Assembly (NCBI GenBank): GCA_016291665.1
Contig: JAEEYE010000019.1
Coordinates: 1 to 44,678, forward strand
Source: Oxalobacter sp.
Lineage (GTDB): Bacteria > Pseudomonadota > Gammaproteobacteria > Burkholderiales > Burkholderiaceae_D
Reading direction: 5' to 3'
Length of the DNA stretch: 44,678 bases
This document shows positions 1 through 10,523 of the stretch, one piece after another; position 1 is the stretch's first letter, and each line of letters opens with the position of its first letter. The notes beneath the pieces are model-generated. The model had not been told where the DNA came from and made no database searches. It saw nothing but the letters and a program-made list of their open reading frames with translations. Position numbers and translations under genes: made by a program.

Positions 1-3000
1 GCCGTACCAGTTCCAGCGCTGGTCGGTCGAGGCATACCGCAACCCTGTCCTGATGACACTGCTGGTGACGTCATCAAGTTTGTAACGGTCACCGCTGGCA
101 GTAAAGTTCATGCCGTCATAGTTCGTATAGAAGTACTTGCCATAGACGTCCAGGCTCCTGCCCTTGTCCACTTCAAAGACCTTGCCGACACCCAGATGGG
201 CACCATAGTAGGTGGTGTGCTTGTCGTAACCATACCCACGGCCAGCCCCATCATGCAGGATGTTTTTGGCATCGTTGCTCAAACGGCCCAAGCGGATGCT
301 AGCTTCCGTATACCAGTTCGATGGGTCTGTCCACTTCGCCAAGAGGCCGCCGCCCGCATAATGCCCTTCACCATGGCCACCGGTATTGCTGCCATGGAGC
401 TTGTAGTTGCCTTCACCATATTCTGCAAAGACACCAACGCCCAGGGTACCGGCTTCAAACCCCTTCTTGCCGCCCACTGCCGCAATGATATTCTTCGTGT
501 TGGTGTTCACATGGCTGCCGGTCTTGTAGCGGGAGGTTGCCCCACCCACGGAAACATAGACTGAAGTGTCCTTGAGCCCTTCTTCCGCCTTCATGATGAA
601 GTCGTTGCCGGCTGCGAGCATCGCCAGGCCTGCTGCCATCGTCATCACAGGTGCATGGGTTTCATCAGACAGGCGACCTGCGCCGGTATCCGTCATAAAG
701 TAGAGGTTGCCGTCTTCAAACTCAGCATGGCCTTCACCGACATAAGCCGTACCCACCTTATAGGTCGTCCCCGTGAGTGCACCCGGCTTGCCATCAAAGT
801 TGGATACCAGCGTCATCTGCTGGTTGGCTTCAAGTGCCTGCCTGTTCGTGAAGTAGATATTCGACGTGTCGACAGCCGCACCATTAAAGGAAATGTTGTC
901 TGGCCGGACCAGCAATGCCCCGCTGTCCTTCCAGTCCACATTGCCGAAGGAGATCCTGTCAGCCTGGTTCTTGGCAACGGTATAGGTCACCGCACCGCCG
1001 TTGGCTGCCAGCTTACCGGAAATGGTACCGTCAACCGTCACACCGGTAGCCGGCGAATAGCTGTACTGGTCACTCCGATCCGATTCGGTATTGAGTGTGA
1101 GCGTCTTGTTGGCTTTAAGGAGCGTCATCGTATCACCCGTAGTGACACTGCCGCCTGCTTCTTCACCATAGTCCACACTGAAATCACCACCCAGTGTCGT
1201 CACACCCGAATAGTTGTACTCATCACTGCTGCGGTCTAGGAGCGTCGCACCTTTCTGCCAACCCGTCCCGCCAATTGTGACATCAGAAACCATCTTCTGG
1301 CCGACTTCATAAACTAAGCGCTTGCCACCGTCTGCCGCCTTGACGCCCTTGCCCTGTTTACCCGCCAGTGTGATGGCATTTTCCGATTCGGAGAACTCAT
1401 CTGAAGCATACTTGTTCTTACCACTGATGTTTTCATCACTGAAAATCGCACTGTTCGACGTCAGGACATTCTTCGAGTTCCCATAGGAAGCATCCGTTGG
1501 AATGTCCATGTTCTCTGTATCCACAGCCACACCGTTAGCATTGCCTGCCCAACCGTCCGGTACCTCAACGTTACCCGCACTGTTGACCGTCACCTTGTCC
1601 AGGGTCACACTGTTGACCGCATACTGCAGGCTGCCATCTTCAATCGATGCCCCACCTGACGCTGTCGCTTCCAATGTGGTACTGCCCTGGTCCAAGGCAA
1701 AAGTAAAGCCATCCGGCGCACCGGAAACAGCCCCCTTCACCGCATGGTTTTCATCACCCTTGGCGATCAACGTCATCGCCGTATTCAACGGATCCGTATC
1801 AGACGTGAATGTCACACCGCTTAGGTCAATTTTGGGACCTTCTGTTTCCCCAGCCTTATCCTTGAACGTGTATTCGTTATTGGTGTAGTAGGCTTCATCC
1901 GTATTCCAGGCAATTGTCCCGGAGAGGGTCGCAGTTGCCACATCCTTGGTCCCAACCTTGTAGACCAGCCCGCTGGACGCTGCGGTTACCCCTTTTTCTT
2001 GGGTACCGGCAAACTGGATGCCACCGTCACTTTCATTGAAATTAGTGCTACCGTAGGCATTTTCCCCATTGATGGTTGCATTGGCAAAGAAGCCGGCCGC
2101 GCTGTTGACGATTGCGGCCTGCTTGCCGGTCGCAACGTCTGGTACGTTCATCCCATCGGTTTCAACCGTAGCCCCTTCTGCCAGTATCCAACCATCCGGC
2201 ACATCAGAAGCAGCAGACCCGTCCCAAGCAGTCAGGTCAACCTTGTTTAACCCCACCCCGCTGACTTGGTAATTGACCGCACCGTCAGCTGCCTTGACTT
2301 CACCTTCAGCCGTCGCTTCAAAGGCGATGCCGTTGCCATCGGTGTAGGCGACATCCAGTGTGCCGGCAGATGGCTGCGTGACTGTATTGCTTTCGGAGAT
2401 GCCGTCAGCCGAAATCAGGGTCATCTTCGCATCCGTTGCCAAGGCTTCATTGACCGAATCAAACGTCAGGCTAGAGGCATCAATTTTCGTACCATCTTTG
2501 AACTGATAGCCGTCGTTCGTATAGTAGGTTGAGCCTGTTGCCCATTGGATAGGACCGCTAAAGCTTGCCGTCTCAACGTTTTTATCCCCCACGGTATAGA
2601 CGAGTTTTTGGCCGTCAACCTGCGAAAGCGTATCGGTACGTGTCCCTGCCAAGGTCAGCGCATCTTTGACTTTGTCATTGAATGTTTTTTCATAAGATTC
2701 GCCATCAAATGATTGAAGCGTATGACCTTTTTCGTCTTGGATGGCCTCTGACGCATCCACGACAGTCATGGTGTCGCCAGCCTTAGCCTGCTTGAGCCCT
2801 TCGGTAAACGCAAGGCCTTTGGCTTTGATATCTGCTCCAGTCAGGTCAAATTCACTGCCATAAGTAGCGACTGTGCCACCATTAGCGAACGCTGTGGTAA
2901 TGGTGCCAAGTGTCAGCTCAGTCCCCGTTTTCTTCTTGGCGTAGTAAGTCAGGGTATTGCCGGCATCATTTGCCTTCACACCACCCGTCTGGGTACCTGC

Positions 3001-6000
3001 CAGTTTGACGCCGTTTTTGTTCTTATCTTCTGCATCAAGGTCGTCATTGACGTACTTGTTATCGCCCGTATACGTGGCTCCTGTAAAGAACCCATCAGCT
3101 GCGGTCACGATATCTTTAGAACTGCCAGGCGTCAGGCTCGTCGTGAAGCGGCCTGTATTGACAGTCAAACCGCTGCTTGTCCAGTCGTTAGCAACCGTAG
3201 AGGTTCCTGTCGTGTTCCAGTTGCTGAGGTCAACAGCACTGACAGTGACGGAATCCACAACATAGTTGGCTTTATCGGCAGCAGCGGTAACATGGCCTGA
3301 TGCCGTTGCGAGATAGTTAATACTGTTGGTATCTGTATGGTCTACACTGACTGTCTTATTAGTACCTTTGGTAACAGGGCTTGCAGCAGTAAGTCCAGTC
3401 GCATTCAGGATTGTTGCGGTATTGCCCACCGTCAATGGTGTTGTTACCGTACCTGTATAAGCAAAATTCGTGGCATCAATCTTCGTTGAAGCAGAGGCAG
3501 TCCAAGAAGAATCAGGAAGGCTTGCCGTAGTACCCCATGCTATGCTGGTTAAAGTGACCTTATCGGTTGTTACACTACCAACCGTATACTTCACATCATT
3601 GGAAGCAACGCCGACAGTACCATTGGCTGTCGCATTAAACTTGATGTTTTTGCTGTCCGTATATTCAACGGCGACACCTGCGCTTGGCTGTGTGATGGAA
3701 CCACTCGTAACACCCTCTGCGCCGCTCAACAGGGTCATGCTGTCATTATTTTTCAGCAGCTGGGTTGTTTGACCAAAGGACAGGCCCGAAGCATCAATTG
3801 TGGATTTCGCATTGAACTGATAGCCGTCGTTTGTGTAATACGCTTCGTCGGCGTTCCAGGCAATTGGACCACTGAAGGTTGCCTTCGCGACATTCTTATC
3901 CCCTACTGTGTAGATGAGTTGTGTTTTTGCGCCGTTCTGGGTCAGCTTGTCACTACGTGTTCCTTTGAGGTTCAGTTTTTCCTTAACGTCATCGCTGAAC
4001 TCAACGTCAACGTCTTTGCCGCCAAAGTCCTTCAGTGTTTGATTGTCTGCATTTTTGATGGCTTCGGTTGCATCGACGACAACCATCTGGTCGCCTGCTT
4101 TTGCGTCTTTAATGCCATCGGTAAACTTAAAGTCATCTCCTGCTGTAATCTCAGCAGCAGTCAGATCGTATCCACTGTCATATGTAGCTACCGCTTTTCC
4201 ACCTGCGGCAAACGCTGTCGTAATAGTCCCAAGCGTCAGTACCGTACCGGTTTTCCTCATATCATAGTAAGTGAGGGTGCTGCCATTATCTGTTGCCTTT
4301 ACACCGCCCACCTGTTTGCCATCGAGCTTCACACCATTTTGGTTTTCTTGTGCAAAGGCTTCATCATCCTTATAGGCCTTAGCACCCGTCACTGTGCCAA
4401 AAGTAACCTTGTCAGCAGTCAGGACAACTTTCGAGCCATTTGACAGCCCCGATGGTGTTTTAAAGTTACCTGTGTCAACGGCAACGTTTTCGCCCTCCCA
4501 ACCTGAGGTAACAGCAGTCGTCGTGCCATTCCACTTGTCAAGATTGACACCGTTTACGGTCACTGTCGATACAACGTAATTGACAGCATCTGTTGCAGCT
4601 TTGACATTACCTTTAGCCGTAGCGTCAAAGGCAATACCGTTTTCTTTATAGTCCACAGCAACTGTCTTGTCTGTACCGTTTTCAACAGAATTGCCTGAAG
4701 TCAGATCCTTGGCATTCAAGATGGTTACAGTTTGATCCTTCTTCAACGCAGTTTTGGCCTTACCTGTATATTCAAAATTCGTCGCATCGATTTGGGTTGA
4801 AGCAGATGCATGCCAAGAAGAATCAGGCAAGTTATCAGCAGCAGAACCCCAAGCCTTTTTACCCAATGTGATCTTGTCAACCGTCACACTCTCGACTGTG
4901 TATTTCACGTCGTTGGCATCGACGCCGACAGTGCCTTTGGCTTTCGCATCAAACGTGATGTTGTTGGTATCCGTATATTCAACAGCAACTGTCCCCTTGT
5001 TTTCACCCGGCTGTTTGATGTCATTGCCTGTGATACCGGCAGCCCCTTTGACCAGTGTCATGGTGTCATCTTTTTTGAGGAGAGTCGTATCCGTACCCGC
5101 AAAGGTCAGACCCGATGCGTCGATGGCTGTCGCTGCGTTGAATTCCAACCCGTCTGCACTGACGTCACGCGGTGTACCCCACGTCATACCGCCTAAGGTC
5201 ACTTTAGAAGCCAACCCTGATATCGTATAAAGCACATTCTTATAACTGTTGGCTTTATCCAGTGTCACGGAATGGGTACTTGCAGAGGTGATGGTCACGC
5301 CATTGACACCGGCATCAGGTTTTTGCTCACCCTGCTTCAATATTTTGAATGAGGTGTTTTCATCCAAGGTGTCTGTACTACCATTCGTGGTCAGTGACAG
5401 CGTCTTGAAGTCATCCGCCGTGTTCGATGCCAGGAGGGTCATCTTGCCGCTGGTTTCATTGGCAAACGCATTCTGGACAGCCTTTATATCAAGCCCAGCA
5501 CGGGTCTTATCCGTATCCTCATTTTCTTTAAACGCATTGGCCGCCAATACGGTCTCACCATTACGCCAGGTTACCGTATCAGCAAGTTCGATGGTCTGGA
5601 AATTTCGGACATCGCTACCTACCGTATTGCCAACCGTAGAAAGCACCAGCTTATTGCCTGTCACGACATCTTTACCAACGTAAGCTTTGCCACCATAAAC
5701 TAACCCACTGACGTCGACACCGCCCAACGTCACGGTATTGCTAGTTGCTGTACCATCGCCAACATAGTCGACATAACCACCGTAAACATGCCCTTCTACG
5801 GTCGTCCCTGTCCCACTGATTGCGACGGTATTCTCATTCGCACTGCCGCCGTAGGCGTAACCGCCATAGACATTGGTATTGATAATGGCACCATCGCTGA
5901 TCTGTACTGTGTTATTCGTAACCTGCTTGTCTTCGCCTTCCGCAGCGTAACCGCCGAAGACAGGGGAATTCCAGAGGACGCCAATTTCGCCGGTTACCGT

Positions 6001-8289
6001 GCCCCCTTTAATCGTTACTGTATTGTTTTTAACATCACCCTCTTTCGAAACACCCCCTATCACAGCAGCCACGGTACTGTCGGTGATAGATACCTGGTTC
6101 CCTTTTTCGGCCGTATCACCGCCGACAATCCCCTTTTCGCTGACAGCCCCAACAACAATTAATATGCCAGTTGATGTAACATTATCCAGGGTAACCGTAT
6201 TGTGGGTGACAGCAGTACCTGCATCACCTTCGGAGTAAGCACCACCAACGATGGCCGAATAATCGCCGCCAACCGAGGTATTCGAGATGGATACGCTGTT
6301 GTCCGCCGCATTGCCGTACTTCGTAAACCCGCCTACGATGCCGCCGCCAGACATCAGGAAAGAGCCACCATATGCCAGGTTGGCATTCGTCATTTTGGCG
6401 TCAGTAATCTTGACGGTATTGTTTTGGACAGCGCCCGACACTGCACGCCCCCCATGGACACCACCATCCACGGTACTGCCGGTAATGGTAACTGAATTGT
6501 TTTGGACTAAAAGATCTGTAAGGGCTTGATTGGTATTCCTTTCAGAACGCCCACCATAGATGGTGTCAGCCTTGATATCAGTATCCGAACCAGAAATAGT
6601 AACGTGGTTGTCTGTCACGTTACCTCCAGAATACCCTGAATAAGAATAGCCGGCGGTCATATCGTCGAGATAGACTTTCCCTTTTGTAATTTCAATGGAA
6701 TTACCGGATACCTCTTTATAACCTTTACCAGCAACCATCGTATATTTATATTCCGTTTCGTCAGATGGGTTGCTGATTTTGCCGATACCTAAGTTATCGC
6801 CATTATTGATATCAATCGTAATAGTGTTGTCTTTAGCATCACCTGCGTCCGTATAACCAGCAATAATGGAAGCGCCATAGCGGTTATCCCCCGTTAGTCC
6901 AACAAACACATTGCCCGAAAAGGAAATAGTATTTTTTGTTGCCGCACCGCGATGTTCCCCAGACTCAGGCCGACTGGCCTGCCCTGCTGTGATATTCAAA
7001 TAACGATCTGCTGAGACAGAAACCTTCTCATCAGGGTTTTCTGTCTTGATGATGATCTTGTTTTCCGCTGCATCACTATTGCCAGAGACACCTCCCCTGA
7101 TGTTTACCGTGGAAGCATTGTTTCCGACGGATGCATTACCAGAAACCGTGACAGTATTTTTGTTGGCATGGCTGTCTGCATCACGGCCACCTGAGTAGCC
7201 CCCCAAAATGCCACCATTGACTTTAGCTGAGCCTGAGACGTCGACCAGATTGCCATCAGCAGTCTGGACTCGATTTTGGCCGTCGTATGCCGCATAGCCA
7301 CCATTAACTTTCCCCGTAACAGCATTTTTGCCTATGGAGACTATGTTTCCATTCGCACTGCCCCCTTCGGCATAACCACCATAAATACTATCGACTGGAC
7401 CGCCGCTAAGCCCTTCATCAATATAACTGTCAGAGGCCTCACCACCTTTCATCTCAACAGAATTATTATTGGCATGTCCTGTACCTCCTGTATACCCACC
7501 ATAAACAGGGGCGTAGAACTTCCCGTTTTTGATACGCACACGGTTTTCATCTGCCGAACCAACGCTAGAACGACCACCAAAAACACCAACGTAACCAACA
7601 GAAGAATAATGTGCTGGTAGACCCATAGTTTTATAGGCGTCGTCAGTGATTTGGGCATTGTTCACCGTCACCTCATTATTAGTGGCTTCTTGCCAATCAG
7701 AAACGCCGCCAAAAACGGCCTGTTTGATTTCTCCTCCATTAAGATCTACGTAATTATTAGATACTCTTCCCTGGTTTGAAGAGCCGCCATAGATGTATTG
7801 GCTTTTACCGCCATTAAAGGTCACTCTGTTTTGACTGACCAAACTTGAACCGCCGCCACTGCCTGATACATTGCTATCAGAGATCCAGCCGGACATCCCC
7901 CCAAAAATCCGCTTGACTTCACTACCGTTGAAAGTCACCAGAGCATTATTAATAGTCCCTATATCCGCATATGACCGCCAGTTACCTATAAGGCAATCAC
8001 CAGTAGCAACATGCGTCCCTTCAGCAACCTGCACCCTGGTGATCGCGTTATCGGAGCCTTTGATGACCGTACCGTCTGAACCCACTTCCAAGACCCAGGT
8101 TGGCTCTTCCTCAACCCCATAGTAGGTAGTAGCCGAGCCAGGCGCAGAAGCACCCAATCCGCCCAGGACAACCGCCGCCACCAGCAACGAACGGAGTCCA
8201 CATCCCTTTGTCTGCGACTTGGCCAGCTCACTGACCGTCACATAGCAATGTCTCGCTTTGTTCCATACGGTTTTATAGATCTTGTTCAT
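1..8289 (-). CDS. Giant ESPR-type autotransporter adhesin, C-terminus cut by window edge
   Basis: An uninterrupted minus-strand frame of 2763 codons starts at the ATG at 8289, with AAGGAG about 9 bases upstream, and leaves the window without a stop. It begins MNKIYKTVWNKARHCYV, the extended signal peptide region of large type V secreted proteins, followed by a hydrophobic stretch ending near GASAPGSA. Residues about 60-870 are a glycine- and asparagine-rich passenger with many short repeats of the form NNTVTI...YGGYA, expected to fold as a beta-helix. Residues about 870-2500 are longer degenerate modules. From about residue 2540 (THAPVMTMAAGLAMLAAG) the sequence is a typical autotransporter beta-barrel with many aromatic strands; the last few strands lie beyond base 1. 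The role is inferred to be a surface-exposed adhesin; the ligand is unknown. No inner-frame stop was found by eye. Confidence 0.88.
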   Translation of the reverse strand, partial: MNKIYKTVWNKARHCYVTVSELAKSQTKGCGLRSLLVAAVVLGGLGASAPGSATTYYGVEEEPTWVLEVGSDGTVIKGSDNAITRVQVAEGTHVATGDCLIGNWRSYADIGTINNALVTFNGSEVKRIFGGMSGWISDSNVSGSGGGSSLVSQNRVTFNGGKSQYIYGGSSNQGRVSNNYVDLNGGEIKQAVFGGVSDWQEATNNEVTVNNAQITDDAYKTMGLPAHYSSVGYVGVFGGRSSVGSADENRVRIKNGKFYAPVYGGYTGGTGHANNNSVEMKGGEASDSYIDEGLSGGPVDSIYGGYAEGGSANGNIVSIGKNAVTGKVNGGYAAYDGQNRVQTADGNLVDVSGSAKVNGGILGGYSGGRDADSHANKNTVTVSGNASVGNNASTVNIRGGVSGNSDAAENKIIIKTENPDEKVSVSADRYLNITAGQASRPESGEHRGAATKNTISFSGNVFVGLTGDNRYGASIIAGYTDAGDAKDNTITIDINNGDNLGIGKISNPSDETEYKYTMVAGKGYKEVSGNSIEITKGKVYLDDMTAGYSYSGYSGGNVTDNHVTISGSDTDIKADTIYGGRSERNTNQALTDLLVQNNSVTITGSTVDGGVHGGRAVSGAVQNNTVKITDAKMTNANLAYGGSFLMSGGGIVGGFTKYGNAADNSVSISNTSVGGDYSAIVGGAYSEGDAGTAVTHNTVTLDNVTSTGILIVVGAVSEKGIVGGDTAEKGNQVSITDSTVAAVIGGVSKEGDVKNNTVTIKGGTVTGEIGVLWNSPVFGGYAAEGEDKQVTNNTVQISDGAIINTNVYGGYAYGGSANENTVAISGTGTTVEGHVYGGYVDYVGDGTATSNTVTLGGVDVSGLVYGGKAYVGKDVVTGNKLVLSTVGNTVGSDVRNFQTIELADTVTWRNGETVLAANAFKENEDTDKTRAGLDIKAVQNAFANETSGKMTLLASNTADDFKTLSLTTNGSTDTLDENTSFKILKQGEQKPDAGVNGVTITSASTHSVTLDKANSYKNVLYTISGLASKVTLGGMTWGTPRDVSADGLEFNAATAIDASGLTFAGTDTTLLKKDDTMTLVKGAAGITGNDIKQPGENKGTVAVEYTDTNNITFDAKAKGTVGVDANDVKYTVESVTVDKITLGKKAWGSAADNLPDSSWHASASTQIDATNFEYTGKAKTALKKDQTVTILNAKDLTSGNSVENGTDKTVAVDYKENGIAFDATAKGNVKAATDAVNYVVSTVTVNGVNLDKWNGTTTAVTSGWEGENVAVDTGNFKTPSGLSNGSKVVLTADKVTFGTVTGAKAYKDDEAFAQENQNGVKLDGKQVGGVKATDNGSTLTYYDMRKTGTVLTLGTITTAFAAGGKAVATYDSGYDLTAAEITAGDDFKFTDGIKDAKAGDQMVVVDATEAIKNADNQTLKDFGGKDVDVEFSDDVKEKLNLKGTRSDKLTQNGAKTQLIYTVGDKNVAKATFSGPIAWNADEAYYTNDGYQFNAKSTIDASGLSFGQTTQLLKNNDSMTLLSGAEGVTSGSITQPSAGVAVEYTDSKNIKFNATANGTVGVASNDVKYTVGSVTTDKVTLTSIAWGTTASLPDSSWTASASTKIDATNFAYTGTVTTPLTVGNTATILNATGLTAASPVTKGTNKTVSVDHTDTNSINYLATASGHVTAAADKANYVVDSVTVSAVDLSNWNTTGTSTVANDWTSSGLTVNTGRFTTSLTPGSSKDIVTAADGFFTGATYTGDNKYVNDDLDAEDKNKNGVKLAGTQTGGVKANDAGNTLTYYAKKKTGTELTLGTITTAFANGGTVATYGSEFDLTGADIKAKGLAFTEGLKQAKAGDTMTVVDASEAIQDEKGHTLQSFDGESYEKTFNDKVKDALTLAGTRTDTLSQVDGQKLVYTVGDKNVETASFSGPIQWATGSTYYTNDGYQFKDGTKIDASSLTFDSVNEALATDAKMTLISADGISESNTVTQPSAGTLDVAYTDGNGIAFEATAEGEVKAADGAVNYQVSGVGLNKVDLTAWDGSAASDVPDGWILAEGATVETDGMNVPDVATGKQAAIVNSAAGFFANATINGENAYGSTNFNESDGGIQFAGTQEKGVTAASSGLVYKVGTKDVATATLSGTIAWNTDEAYYTNNEYTFKDKAGETEGPKIDLSGVTFTSDTDPLNTAMTLIAKGDENHAVKGAVSGAPDGFTFALDQGSTTLEATASGGASIEDGSLQYAVNSVTLDKVTVNSAGNVEVPDGWAGNANGVAVDTENMDIPTDASYGNSKNVLTSNSAIFSDENISGKNKYASDEFSESENAITLAGKQGKGVKAADGGKRLVYEVGQKMVSDVTIGGTGWQKGATLLDRSSDEYNYSGVTTLGGDFSVDYGEEAGGSVTTGDTMTLLKANKTLTLNTESDRSDQYSYSPATGVTVDGTISGKLAANGGAVTYTVAKNQADRISFGNVDWKDSGALLVRPDNISFNGAAVDTSNIYFTNRQALEANQQMTLVSNFDGKPGALTGTTYKVGTAYVGEGHAEFEDGNLYFMTDTGAGRLSDETHAPVMTMAAGLAMLAAGNDFIMKAEEGLKDTSVYVSVGGATSRYKTGSHVNTNTKNIIAAVGGKKGFEAGTLGVGVFAEYGEGNYKLHGSNTGGHGEGHYAGGGLLAKWTDPSNWYTEASIRLGRLSNDAKNILHDGAGRGYGYDKHTTYYGAHLGVGKVFEVDKGRSLDVYGKYFYTNYDGMNFTASGDRYKLDDVTSSVIRTGLRYASTDQRWNWYG
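1860..5200 (-). repeat. Degenerate tandem modules of about 1.3 kb inside the autotransporter passenger
   Basis: Recurrent segments lie in the same frame. The phrase encoding AYYTNDGYQF is centred near 3830, with relatives near 2515 and 1880. The 15-base string ctgatagccgtcgtt occurs at 3817 and 2503, 1314 bases apart. A string like ccaagaagaatcagg occurs near 4811 and 3502, about 1309 apart. A fourth, more diverged module lies near 5140. This fits stepwise duplication of a 430-440 residue passenger module, with one half-length copy at the left. Exact boundaries were not determined. Confidence 0.75.
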
Positions 8290-8753
8290 GGGGGTGACTC
8301 CTTCTATGGCAATCCTGCCCGGTACACGCTGATCAGGCCCTGGCTGTTTCCAAAAACGCCAGTTTTTGTACCGACATCACAAAAAACGCATCAACATCCA
8401 GTTCCCGGTTTTTACAGGATGGTAAAAGTCCAAGTTCCTTTAATACGGATTAGGGGAAAAACTCAAAAATAGACTATTTCATTTTAGCACGTGCGAAGGG
8501 AAAACCGTTCAGAACTGCCACCCGTTCCGCCCGTAACCGTGTGTTATAGTAAACCAACAACTTCCTGCTTTTAACCATTAAAAAACAACAGCTTACCAAT
8601 TTATCTTACTACCTTTAATCATCATTAACGGAAGTAAAGGCAACCGGCTTTTCGCCTGGCATGGCGGCTATGCGTCATCCACTAGACGCTGCCCCACCAT
8701 CCACTGCAAAAAAAAGCAGGCCTAAGCCTGCCCAAATCACCCCCATCAAAACA
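8290..8753. other. Intergenic region between pilQ end and autotransporter start
   Basis: This 464-base gap holds the terminator of the pil operon next to pilQ, then an A/T-rich stretch (about 8560-8640) that should contain the autotransporter promoter, then its long leader. I could not identify a convincing -35/-10 pair; TATAAC on the minus strand near 8550 is possible but has no good -35 partner. No gene is supported here on either strand. Confidence 0.6.
8708..8731 (-). terminator. Intrinsic terminator of the virB/pil operon
   Basis: On the minus strand a perfect 6-base stem GCAGGC/GCCTGC with a TTAG loop is followed directly by eight Ts. It begins 23 bases after the pilQ stop codon. It marks the end of the operon and argues that no further pil genes are co-transcribed downstream. 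Confidence 0.88.
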
Positions 8754-10523
8754 CTACCGCCTGAAAACCGGCTGCAGTTCCCCCAACTGGATCTCCGCAT
8801 GGAACGGATCGACCAACCCATCCAAGACCTTCAAGACCGCATGGTCATTCATCGTCAAACCGCCCAAGCGCTCCTGCCAATACCGTACCGCCTCAGGACG
8901 CTTATGCTCGCGCAAGAGTGCCATCAACCCTTCGTCGGGCAGGATGATTTCCGAGACCACCGTCCTATCGACCACCCCATCACGGCAATGCGAACATCCC
9001 GCCCCACAGACATACACGCCATCCAACGTCCCCAACACCTGCTCGATCCGGCGCACCGCATCCGCACTGTGCCCGGCGCGATGATCCTTCAATGGCACCT
9101 TGCAATACGGGCACAGGAGTTTGACCAGGCGCTGTGAAATCATCGCAACCATCAATGTTGGGTCATAGACGTCCTCCGGTTTGATCCCGAGGTCCAGCAA
9201 ACGCCCGGGGATACTCATCGCATTGTTGGCGTGAAGGGATGCTGGCAGCAGGTGCCCGGTCTTAGCCGCCTGGAACGCCAGGGACGCTGAAGGGTAATCC
9301 CTGATTTCCCCAATCATAATGACGTCCGGGTCATGGCGCATCGCAGCGGTGATCGCCTGCGAATAGGCACTTTTGCGCTCTTCTTCGGTATTGGCATTGA
9401 AAACCGACGTCTGCCTGGCGCCCACAATCGGGTATTCGCAGGGATCTTCAACCGTCATCACATTCTTCTTGAAGTCAAAGTCCACGATAATCTTCTGCAA
9501 AAGCCCCTTTAACGTCGTCGATTTGCCGGATCCCGTAGGCCCTGAAATGATGCAGCACCCGTAAGGACAGCGCGTAATCGCATTCAAGTCCTTCACATGC
9601 CTCGGGTGGTAGCCGAGGGATACAAAATCCACATCATGCACGGAACTGTTATAAAGCAGGCGCATCACACACGAGTGCCCCGTATTGTTCGTGCCGATTG
9701 CCGACACACGGATGGATTCGACGTTTTCCGGTAAAAAGGGGCGCTTCGAGATGCGCGCATCAAGTTTGCCGTCAATCCGGAAATTGTTCGACCCTTCCTG
9801 CGACATCGCGTTATAGATCGTCCTGACCAACTGGATGCCATCATCATACGAGCGCGCCAACCCTGGCTGATCCTCCAGGTCACCGTTTATCCGGTAAAGT
9901 ACATGGCACTGCTCGCCTTTGCTTGAGACGATATGCACGTCAGAGGCATTCTGTTTGGCGGCATCGGAAAAGATTGCCATCGCCAGCTTCTGCTGTTCAC
10001 TGGCCACCACCCCAAGGCCACCGGAAGAGGCACCCAACGCATAGGCTGCCGCGATTTTCGCAATCTCAACCGGCACGGTCTTGATAACCTTGATCCCCGC
10101 GTTTTCCACCTGGCTGATGACGGAGAGCCCCTCTGGGGAAAACCGGTTGTTGCGGTCAATCCAGGCAATGGCTTCATTGTCTTCCGTCTTAAAGACGGCA
10201 ACCGTCTTTTGTTCCGTATTATCCACCACAAAGGGCGCATCGGCTGGTCCTGTCATCAACTGCCCCGGAAAACCCGTACTTTCCAAAGCATCAGATACCG
10301 CCTTATCCATCGGTAAAGGTCCCCCAGACTGGGAGAGCCCTTCCCCATCGACTTGGCCCATATCCCCAAACGCATCTTTTACAGGTGCGTCTGAGCCTGA
10401 AGCCAAGCCATCCCAACTGCTATCCTGATCTCCATCCATTAAGACAAAATCACCCCCTTCACGGAGGGTGTCGGCCTCCCATGCAGAAAAATCCCATTCT
10501 TTACTATCCATCATCGCCTCCAT
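8754..10523 (-). CDS. pilQ: PilQ-like GspE/PilB-family secretion ATPase
   Basis: This is a cytoplasmic hexameric ATPase of the type II/IV secretion superfamily, the motor of type IVb pili in IncI-type systems. Walker A GPTGSGKSTTL lies at about residues 327-337. It is followed by the Asp box and by the Walker B region VIMIGEIRD, then the His box TGHLLPASLHANN. Two cysteine pairs (CPYCK and CGAGCSHC) form the zinc-binding element seen in PilB-type ATPases. The N-terminal 120 residues are acidic and poorly conserved. The chosen ATG overlaps the pilP stop as TGATG; in-frame ATGs a few codons later are also possible. It is the last gene before a terminator, in the position that virB11 would take after virB10, and could power the T4SS part, the pilus part, or both. 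Confidence 0.88.
   Translation of the reverse strand: MEAMMDSKEWDFSAWEADTLREGGDFVLMDGDQDSSWDGLASGSDAPVKDAFGDMGQVDGEGLSQSGGPLPMDKAVSDALESTGFPGQLMTGPADAPFVVDNTEQKTVAVFKTEDNEAIAWIDRNNRFSPEGLSVISQVENAGIKVIKTVPVEIAKIAAAYALGASSGGLGVVASEQQKLAMAIFSDAAKQNASDVHIVSSKGEQCHVLYRINGDLEDQPGLARSYDDGIQLVRTIYNAMSQEGSNNFRIDGKLDARISKRPFLPENVESIRVSAIGTNNTGHSCVMRLLYNSSVHDVDFVSLGYHPRHVKDLNAITRCPYGCCIISGPTGSGKSTTLKGLLQKIIVDFDFKKNVMTVEDPCEYPIVGARQTSVFNANTEEERKSAYSQAITAAMRHDPDVIMIGEIRDYPSASLAFQAAKTGHLLPASLHANNAMSIPGRLLDLGIKPEDVYDPTLMVAMISQRLVKLLCPYCKVPLKDHRAGHSADAVRRIEQVLGTLDGVYVCGAGCSHCRDGVVDRTVVSEIILPDEGLMALLREHKRPEAVRYWQERLGGLTMNDHAVLKVLDGLVDPFHAEIQLGELQPVFRR

Noticed and set aside
196-7658. Many plus-strand and short minus-strand ORFs across the left 8 kb
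   Set aside because: They are shadows of the autotransporter frame; none has a ribosome site or known motif, and the antisense of a Gly/Asn/Thr-rich repeat gene often lacks stops.
8754-10523. VirB11 as name for the last ATPase
   Set aside because: The size (590), the cysteine pairs and the position after PilP fit the PilQ/PilB type; VirB11 is about 340 residues without zinc cysteines.
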